Shown here one piece after another: positions 58,936 to 64,000 of a stretch of 64,000 bases of DNA. Both the position numbers and the translations under genes were made by a program. This stretch comes from Jejubacter calystegiae (GTDB lineage Bacteria > Pseudomonadota > Gammaproteobacteria > Enterobacterales > Enterobacteriaceae). The stretch is from positions 4,216,001 through 4,280,000 of the forward strand of contig NZ_CP040428.1 of the NCBI RefSeq assembly GCF_005671395.1. The letters are read 5' to 3'. The notes under the pieces were generated by a model, which had not been told where the DNA came from, searched no databases, and was given only the letters and a program-made list of their open reading frames with translations. Numbering within the stretch: the first letter of the stretch is position 1; the number at the start of each line of letters is the position of its first letter.

Positions 58936-59757
58936 TCAGTTGCCGTGCTGCAGCATAGGGTAGGTAAAGAACAAGGCGTGGCACAGATTAAGCGCGAAGT
59001 GCAGTACCGTGGACACCCACAGCCTGCCGCTCCATAGCCAGGCCATCCCATAGAGCACACCGGCAAGCGTGGCGAATACCACCAGCAGCACGCCTCCCGC
59101 CGTATGCATCAGCCCGAAAATCACTGCGCTCAGCAACAGCGCCAGCGGCGCCGTCATCACGCCACACAGCCGTTGCAGCAGCCAGCCGCGAAACAGCGCC
59201 TCTTCCGCCAGTGATACAAAGAACAGGTTGGCGAAGGCAAAAGGCAGCAGCCACTGGCCCTGATGCAACTCCAGCCCCAGCCCACCCAGCGCTACCGCCA
59301 CCAGTAGCAGCGCCGGGACGCCCAGCACCAGTAGCAGCCACTGCCAGAAAACAGCCCGTTTTAACGGCTGCGCCACAAATAGCGTGGGCAGACAGCACAG
59401 CAGCAGGAACGGCACCAGCGCTTTATCGAAGTTAAAATACATCGTAAATGGGGCGCTGCGCGGCCCGGAGTGAATTCCATCAAGAACTTTGGGATTGTTA
59501 AACCCGGGGATCAGATGCAGCATCAGCGCCGCTGCCGCAACGACCAGTACCACCTCAAGAGCAATTTTGACTCCGCGCCGCTCACGCCATTTAACGCAGG
59601 CAACCCCCAGCAGCGCCATGACCACCAGCGCGATAATGCCCACTGGCTGCACAACGCCACTGACAACGCCCCAGACGGCAGAACCCACCAGTAACGCCAG
59701 CGCCAGAGGCAGGTAAAAGCGCAACGCCAGCAGCGCCGCGGCCAATAAAATCCACAT
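58936..59757 (-). CDS. CPBP-family intramembrane metalloprotease
   Basis: 273 residues, eight or so membrane helices. C-terminal ABI/CAAX-protease domain (about 160-265) with EEALFRGWL (EExxxR), FGLMH and HFALNLCH motifs holding the catalytic glutamates and histidines. Bacterial CPBP proteins are linked to bacteriocin immunity and protein processing; no bacteriocin genes are visible here. AAGGAGAA ribosome site. Part of the accessory strip between pphA and the prophage. Confidence 0.83.
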   Translation of the reverse strand: MWILLAAALLALRFYLPLALALLVGSAVWGVVSGVVQPVGIIALVVMALLGVACVKWRERRGVKIALEVVLVVAAAALMLHLIPGFNNPKVLDGIHSGPRSAPFTMYFNFDKALVPFLLLCCLPTLFVAQPLKRAVFWQWLLLVLGVPALLLVAVALGGLGLELHQGQWLLPFAFANLFFVSLAEEALFRGWLLQRLCGVMTAPLALLLSAVIFGLMHTAGGVLLVVFATLAGVLYGMAWLWSGRLWVSTVLHFALNLCHALFFTYPMLQHGN

Positions 59758-59899
59758 TATCGTTCTCCTTGTGTCGATGATATTGGCCGGATTATGCCTA
59801 ACAGGAAATTCTTAACCAAAATAAAAACGCCAGGCAACGCCAAACGGTCCCCACAGACACGCCTGTGAGGACCACAATCAGCACTGGAAACGGGGCCTG

Positions 59900-60514
59900 T
59901 CAGGCAGAGATATCCAGATCGTAGGTCTGGTAGAAGGCATTGCCGGTATCAGCCACCAGCCAGATAAGCACCACAACATGATATCCGGATTTTCCAGCGG
60001 GAATTATCAGTTTATGTTCATCCTTCGCAGGCAGCGGATAACTCCAGTAAGGCGCTTCGGTATAAACATCTTCAAAAAAAGGTTTCTCTTCTAATTGCGA
60101 CCGGGTAACAGGTGCGGAGGGATCCCAGCCATCTTTAGTAATAAAGGCAATATACCCCCTGGTTGGATGTGGCGCAGTATATTTCCATTTAATTGTTAAT
60201 TCTTGCGAAGCCTTAACCGAAATTCTTGGCCAGGGCTGTTTCCCCTCTTCTTTTAATTGCTGATCGGTATAATTTAGTTTTTTACGAATATCAGAACGCC
60301 CACCGCTTAGAATAAGGCCATCTGCAGGTGGCGTCTCGCTCCATACGTCAGTACCTTCGTAATGGGCCTGGCCTGCAACGGTATCAGGGAAGTTTTTTCC
60401 TCCTTCTAACTCATTGGCATGATCTTCCTGGAATTCAGTCCAGTACTGGATAGCATGAACGGCGCGGGTTGGCGGATCATAAGCATGACCATGAAACGGG
60501 GTGATATTACTCAT
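59900..60514 (-). CDS. AA10-type lytic polysaccharide monooxygenase without signal peptide
   Basis: 204 residues from ATG 60514, preceded by a perfect AAGGAGGT; the frame to 60574 is unsupported. HGHAYDPPTRA (from His8) corresponds to the mature N-terminus of chitin-active AA10 enzymes; the second copper-brace histidine is His116 in APHPTRGY, followed by ITKDGWDPSAPVTRSQLE, and the axial aromatic lies in NAFYQTYDLDI. Seven residues (MSNITPF) precede His8 and none form a signal peptide, so the brace histidine would not be N-terminal without unusual processing. The chain has no cysteine, unlike disulfide-bearing secreted AA10s. It could oxidise chitin after release by lysis, or act as a binding protein. 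Confidence 0.82.
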   Translation of the reverse strand: MSNITPFHGHAYDPPTRAVHAIQYWTEFQEDHANELEGGKNFPDTVAGQAHYEGTDVWSETPPADGLILSGGRSDIRKKLNYTDQQLKEEGKQPWPRISVKASQELTIKWKYTAPHPTRGYIAFITKDGWDPSAPVTRSQLEEKPFFEDVYTEAPYWSYPLPAKDEHKLIIPAGKSGYHVVVLIWLVADTGNAFYQTYDLDISA

Positions 60515-61010
60515 TTGGATACCTCCTTCTGAATGGACTTTTTTAATATAGACCGCCGAACCGCCGCCCACCAATTAAGGGAAGGTTAAATTTTTATTTA
60601 TTTCTCGAGAAACAAGAACCACCAATATTTATTAATGAGTTACGATCACCCACGCAAAAAAAATCAGATGGTTAGTAAAACAAAACATTTTATTTTATAT
60701 TATTCGAAGCGGTGTAAATTTTTGATGCCATACTGTTCAGCCAGCATGGCAGGGATATAAAAAAACCATTGAAAACAATCTGCGTTACCTGCCGACGAGG
60801 TGAGCACCATGAGATTGACCGTCTGGGGGCAGCGTTCATCCTTATCGACGACACCGGCATCATCAGGTCGGTCATCACATCCGACAAAAAAATTCTGTCA
60901 GCAACTTGTAAATGAATCGTTAACCGTGTTACAACGATTCAGACCCAGGGTGAGAGCGAACAGTCACTATCGCCCGCCCGGTCGGGGCAGGCGCAACAAA
61001 AACAACAGAT
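60515..61010. other. AT-rich gap between LPMO gene and prophage junction
   Basis: Low-GC stretch to about 60,760, then a more balanced part with a 48-codon TTG frame (60,769-60,915). Just left of the junction lies the GC-rich CGCCCGCCCGGTCGGGGCAG. The stretch next to the junction should correspond to DNA downstream of sdsR, and may include the start of the antisense RNA RyeA; I could not verify this. Confidence 0.45.
60769..60915 (+). CDS. Possible small cysteine-containing protein
   Basis: 48 codons from a TTG, reading LKTICVTCRRGEHHEIDRL then GAAFILIDDTGIIRSVITSD and ending ATCK. It has a CxxC pair and plausible protein-like composition. No strong ribosome site, and no family recognised. 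It may be a gene remnant or a chance frame. Confidence 0.25.
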   Translation: MKTICVTCRRGEHHEIDRLGAAFILIDDTGIIRSVITSDKKILSATCK

Positions 61011-61036
61011 AAAAAAAGACCGAATACGATTCCTGT
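61011..61036 (-). mobile_element. Prophage attachment site: half of the SdsR terminator
   Basis: The minus strand reads ACAGGAATCGTATTCGGTCT followed by T-run, equal to the 3' end of the E. coli SdsR (RyeB) sRNA. The other terminator arm (GACCGAATAC) and the SdsR body, which should follow to the right, are replaced by unrelated AT-rich DNA. The ryeA/ryeB locus is a documented insertion hot spot in Salmonella. The intact SdsR should lie at the far prophage end, outside the window. Confidence 0.8.
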
Positions 61037-61309
61037 TTATGGCATATCTCAATATTTCAAACTAAAATCAATAAGTTACGCTGTAAAACACCACAAAACA
61101 CACCTACCAACACATACCAAAACAACCGTTCAAGATCAAACGGTTGCCATTTCTTTCGAGACGGCGACGGGATAACTTCGGTTAGTCGTCCCGCCCTCCG
61201 ATCCACATTCCAAATCTGAACGCTGCTCATTTACTGAGCGCCAATCCGTGGCATCATGTCAGCGCATAAATCTTTCATCTTCGGCGCGTTGTGAGTAGTG
61301 CGCCGCTTT
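61037..61309. other. Left border of the prophage
   Basis: Non-coding as far as I can see. It holds a UAAC(UUCG)GUUA tetraloop hairpin near 61,175 and a plus-strand terminator-like hairpin at 61,282-61,311. Confidence 0.5.
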
Positions 61310-61311
61310 TT
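61282..61311 (+). terminator. Terminator-like hairpin facing the tail-fibre gene
   Basis: CGGCGC/GCGCCG stem with a 12-nt loop and T5 on the plus strand. It would stop host-side transcripts entering the prophage antisense to the fibre gene. Confidence 0.5.
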
Positions 61312-62668
61312 ATGATGTTTGCTCGGGTGGCTGTTGTTTCTGATTCCAGATGCTGTCCAGTGGCATCCCGACACGCACGGAAACGTACTGATCGGACGGT
61401 ATATCGATAGGGTCGCCGTCAGTATACCCATCCCGTTCATTACGCGCCCACACCGGGGCGGTTGGGTGCGTTCTATGAAATGTTTTTACCAACACTGAAC
61501 CATCAGCATTAACATCATAATCGAGCCACAACAGCGGCTGCTTATTTCGGTCTGTCGGTATATCAAATCCGCCATCTATACCGCCCCACTCCGCATCCGA
61601 ATTAAGCCCCTGGCAACCCTCTATTAAATATTTTCCTATCCCCTGGCGAATAACAGTCACGCCCTCAGCTTCATCCGTAAAATCAAATGAACCATCAGTA
61701 AATAATTTAACTACCGGGCTGGCTGCTTTTAATGTTCCATCGCTGGCTTTGGTTGTGTTTCGGTTATTGTAGAATATTGTCCAACCTGACCATGATCCAC
61801 TACTTCCATTATAAAACCTGGTCCCCAGGTGAACCGCAGATAATCCACTGTCAACAACCCAGTCAACCAAAAATGAATGATTCCATCCGAATTTAGAAAC
61901 TGACGCCCAGTGCTGACCAGTAATTCCCGGCCCCGAACTCATTCCAACCGCCGCCGCCGATCCGATCGCATAATCACCTGGGGACAAAGAATTAAAATTG
62001 CTACCGAAGTCCGATGCAACATTACTAACCAAGCCAGGCTGAGATTTCGCGTGAGCAGCCCTAACTTGATTTGATTTCGGTATATTAGATCCTGTATCCC
62101 CTGTGTTATTAATCGCTGCCGTACCCAGCCCTAAATTATTGCGCGCATCAGCGGCGGTTTTCGCGCCAGTGCCACCCTGAGAAATAGAAAGCGCTGTAGT
62201 CAGCCCCTTTAATTCGGTTATATCAGAATTAACTCCACTGGCCGCTTTCCCGACCATATCGTCGGTCAGCTTCTTGAATGATGAGATGGTGACCTCCCGC
62301 CCATCCGGTGCGGTGATCGTCACAGACCCGTCACCGGTCATGATTTCCTGCCAGCCGTCCATCTGCGACTGGTAGTAGCCGAGCTGGGCCGCCAGCATGT
62401 TCGCAAAATATTGCACGCTCTGGGTTTCGGCCACCAAGACGCCGTAGGCGCTACCGGAGAACGCCCGGGAAACAGGCCTCGTCACCGTAATCTGCGTATC
62501 GCTGTCTACCCTGGCGATAGCGTACAAATCGACGGTACCGGCGCCATAAATCGCGATTGTGCACTGCGGGCCAATGCCGTTTCGCTGGTCGGCCCATTTC
62601 GTGCCGGATCCGGTGATCGTGGTTGCGTCTGCGGTCGCGCTGACGGTGCCGGTTTCATACATCGACAT
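61310..62668 (-). CDS. Phage tail fibre / receptor-binding protein
   Basis: 452 residues. The N-terminal part (MYETGTVSATADATTITGSG, about 1-95) is the tail-attachment domain of lambdoid fibre proteins. The middle carries the fibre repeat ISQGGTGAKTAADARNNLGLGTAA (about 165-190). A pyocin-knob-like region follows (about 215-305), and a distinct C-terminal domain (about 325-445, with GKYLIEGCQGLN and NERDGYTDGDP) probably contacts the host. Last gene of the late operon before the attachment site. No chaperone gene follows. Confidence 0.85.
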   Translation of the reverse strand: MSMYETGTVSATADATTITGSGTKWADQRNGIGPQCTIAIYGAGTVDLYAIARVDSDTQITVTRPVSRAFSGSAYGVLVAETQSVQYFANMLAAQLGYYQSQMDGWQEIMTGDGSVTITAPDGREVTISSFKKLTDDMVGKAASGVNSDITELKGLTTALSISQGGTGAKTAADARNNLGLGTAAINNTGDTGSNIPKSNQVRAAHAKSQPGLVSNVASDFGSNFNSLSPGDYAIGSAAAVGMSSGPGITGQHWASVSKFGWNHSFLVDWVVDSGLSAVHLGTRFYNGSSGSWSGWTIFYNNRNTTKASDGTLKAASPVVKLFTDGSFDFTDEAEGVTVIRQGIGKYLIEGCQGLNSDAEWGGIDGGFDIPTDRNKQPLLWLDYDVNADGSVLVKTFHRTHPTAPVWARNERDGYTDGDPIDIPSDQYVSVRVGMPLDSIWNQKQQPPEQTS

Positions 62669-62683
62669 AGTGAATTTCTCCCA

Positions 62684-62759
62684 TAAAAAAAGCCCCGCGA
62701 AAGGGCTTTTGCAAAAACGGTCGTTTTTGAAAAAAAGAAAACCCGCCGTAGCGGGTCAG
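62684..62759 (-). terminator. Tandem hairpins between cor-like gene and tail fibre
   Basis: On the minus strand three hairpins follow the cor-like stop: ACCCGC/GCGGGT with a T-rich tail (62,741-62,756), the perfect palindrome CAAAAACGGTCGTTTTTG (62,712-62,729), and AGCCC/GGGCT with T7 (62,691-62,707). The last is only about 16 bp from the fibre start. Confidence 0.7.
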
Positions 62760-62766
62760 AATTCGG

Positions 62767-62997
62767 TTACTTCTGGCATGTCGAACTGACAAAATTGCCC
62801 TTGCTCACCCATCGCCAGTTAAAGGGGTAGCCAGCCTTGTATTGCGTTTGGTTCGCCACACTGCGGACGCCGTAAATGTGCACAGTCGTGTGCTGGCCGC
62901 CAATCATCGCGACCGCCTCGCATACCGGATCCTGCGGCTCTATAAGCGATGAGCAACCAGCCACTAAAAACGCCAGAGATAAGATAATTGCTCTCAC
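62767..62997 (-). CDS. cor: Cor-like phage-exclusion lipoprotein
   Basis: 76 residues. Signal peptide with lipobox LVAGC, then VCEAVAMIGGQHTTVHIYGVR and AGYPFNWRWVSKGNFVSSTC with two further cysteines, the layout of Cor proteins of N15, phi80 and HK022. Known Cor blocks FhuA, so a lysogen excludes phages that use that receptor. Position next to the tail fibre fits these phages. Recognition is from memory of the family, not a search. Confidence 0.7.
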   Translation of the reverse strand: MRAIILSLAFLVAGCSSLIEPQDPVCEAVAMIGGQHTTVHIYGVRSVANQTQYKAGYPFNWRWVSKGNFVSSTCQK

Positions 62998-63110
62998 GGT
63001 AGTTCCCTCTTCTGTTATTTCATACGAAGTTAACAGCCAGGCGCAAATTCATCCAATTGGTTTTGTAGATCAATAAGCCGTGATTGGTAGTTTTCATCGA
63101 TCAATCTTAT

Positions 63111-63785
63111 TTAATAGCGGGAAACGTCAGTAATTAAATATCTGTTTCGGTAATTAATATAGCCTGGATTAAGCAACCCGGAACCTGGTGATATACCTAC
63201 AACAGCTTTTATTCTTGTATTACCACCTGAGTAGTACGCCATTGATGTTTGTATTGTTTGAAACGGAATCGGCTGAGCCGATCCTGCCATGCCAATGACA
63301 TAACCAACCATTCTTGGCATTACGGCCCATTTTCCAGATTTAGTTACATCCAGTTTTGTCCCGCTGTTATTTTCATTGGAAGGATCTCCAACAGCCTCCA
63401 CGTCAGTTAATACCTTTGTTTCATTGGTCAATATACAAACCCCATTAGCATCCCAGATTGCCATGCCCCACTCTGGTGGAGTCTGAGGCTCAACAGAAAA
63501 AAAATACGCATCTATAGTCCCACCCTCGACACCCAAATAGTACGCGCTTAGCGTGCAAACACCATTATCCAGCGAAGCAGTGATGGCTGTGGATGCGGCG
63601 TTTGTTTCTGGTGCTGCCCGGTTGTGGGTGATGAATGGAATCATTGGGCGAGTTGCGTCATAGTTAACAGCAACCTCAAACGTACCATTTGCAAGGGTTT
63701 TCTTCTCGATTAGGGAAAGAGGCATAGAATCAGGGGTGACAAACACCCCGCCGTCTACTGTTGTTAGGTATGCTCCAAAACTCAT
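63111..63785 (-). CDS. Phage tail-region protein, DUF6453-like
   Basis: 224 residues from ATG 63785 (a GTG one codon earlier is possible). It begins MSFGAYLTTVDGGVFVTPDS, typical of a lambdoid protein family encoded between the tail-tip gene and cor. Beta-rich, no membrane segment or signal. Function unknown; probably a tail or tail-accessory protein. Its start nearly abuts the stop of the upstream gene. Confidence 0.65.
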   Translation of the reverse strand: MSFGAYLTTVDGGVFVTPDSMPLSLIEKKTLANGTFEVAVNYDATRPMIPFITHNRAAPETNAASTAITASLDNGVCTLSAYYLGVEGGTIDAYFFSVEPQTPPEWGMAIWDANGVCILTNETKVLTDVEAVGDPSNENNSGTKLDVTKSGKWAVMPRMVGYVIGMAGSAQPIPFQTIQTSMAYYSGGNTRIKAVVGISPGSGLLNPGYINYRNRYLITDVSRY

Positions 63786-63788
63786 CAC

Positions 63789-64000
63789 TTACACTCTCAC
63801 AGCAATTACCAGACAAAAAACCTCCGATGCCTGATCCGCATCAACGCCATAATATCCAGCACCATCCTTGACGCTGACCGTTCCGCCACTGATTACGAAC
63901 CGGCGGCGCGCAGTTGTATCAAATGCAAAATTAAGACTCACTGGCATTACATCAAGTTTACAACCAAGCGGGACCGTAAAATTATAATCCCCGGTGATTT
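63789..64000 (-). CDS. Phage protein, C-terminal fragment at window edge
   Basis: The last 70 residues are visible, from ITGDYNFTVPLG to the end SEVFCLVIAVRV. The gene continues to the right. Spaced 3 bp from the next gene, so translationally coupled. Probably the companion tail-region protein; too little is visible to name it. Confidence 0.6.
   Translation of the reverse strand, partial: ITGDYNFTVPLGCKLDVMPVSLNFAFDTTARRRFVISGGTVSVKDGAGYYGVDADQASEVFCLVIAVRV

Larger units (their letters stand above)
61011..64000. mobile_element. Lambdoid prophage, one end, continues past window
   Basis: From the att half-site rightwards all genes are on the minus strand and phage-like: tail fibre, Cor-like lipoprotein, a tail-region protein and a truncated neighbour. 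The order matches the late-operon end of lambdoid/N15-like phages. Integrase is not seen and should be at the other end. Confidence 0.85.

Noticed and set aside
58936-59757. CPBP gene as part of a bacteriocin cluster
   Set aside because: No leader-peptide precursor, transporter or modification gene is visible nearby.
59900-60514. LPMO gene as prophage cargo
   Set aside because: It lies on the host side of the SdsR half-terminator, so by the junction model it is outside the prophage; co-acquisition is not supported by the sequence.
60690-61012. Frames on both strands at 60,690-60,887 and 60,800-61,012
   Set aside because: Translations are rich in Ser/Arg/Pro without protein-like pattern and overlap a more plausible short frame; no ribosome site.
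1-64000. CRISPR arrays, insertion sequences, rRNA or tRNA genes
   Set aside because: None seen on either strand: no spaced direct repeats, transposase frames or cloverleaf-type sequences were noticed by reading; a tRNA scan could not be run.

Overview
The window is chromosomal DNA of a GC-rich member of the Enterobacteriaceae. Gene order and protein lengths follow the E. coli/Salmonella backbone closely. As in Salmonella, and unlike E. coli K-12, minCDE lies directly beside rnd-fadD, and a second FtsI-like transpeptidase sits between rlmA and cspC. I cannot name the species. No tRNA, rRNA, insertion sequence or CRISPR array was seen.

Layout. 1-1.5 kb: the edge of a 4-hydroxyphenylacetate cluster (hpaX fragment and divergent hpaR). 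1.6-3.8 kb: a hydroxamate-type TonB receptor with a Fur-like site. 3.9-14.8 kb: emtA, ldcA, cvrA, dadAX, ycgB, fadR, nhaB, dsbB (cell-wall recycling, ion homeostasis, D-alanine use, fatty-acid control, disulfide formation). 14.9-19.7 kb: kbp, ycgN, a Nudix gene, ycgM, ycgL, minCDE. 19.8-30.5 kb: rnd, fadD, yeaY, tsaB, yoaA, yoaB, yoaH, pabB, nudL, sdaA. 30.6-32.1 kb: an AT-rich flavoprotein gene in the place of E. coli pdeD. 32.4-39.4 kb: yoaE, manXYZ, yobD, mntP (with an MntR box and a manganese riboswitch), rlmA. 39.5-45.2 kb: ftsI2, cspC, a damaged yobF, an MBL-fold hydrolase, yebO, mgrB, yobH, kdgR. 45.3-58 kb: yebQ, htpX, prc-proQ, msrC, letAB, rsmF, yebV, yebW, pphA.

58.1-60.5 kb is an accessory strip. 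It holds a membrane protein behind a PmrA-box-like repeat, a CPBP-family membrane protease, and an AA10-type lytic polysaccharide monooxygenase that has neither a signal peptide nor a cysteine. At 61,011-61,036 the sequence equals the 3' half of the SdsR sRNA terminator without its partner arm. I read this as one attachment site of a lambdoid prophage that fills the rest of the window (tail fibre, Cor-like exclusion lipoprotein, two further tail-region genes) and continues beyond it.

Regulation visible in the sequence fits known biology. There are CRP sites before dadA and manX, FadR sites before fadD (fadR itself is in the window), an MntR box plus riboswitch before mntP, and the poly-U leader and UUG start of rnd. 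The most novel-looking items are the prophage junction in sdsR, the Sec-less LPMO, the PmrA-box membrane gene, the flavoprotein replacement and the yobF lesion.
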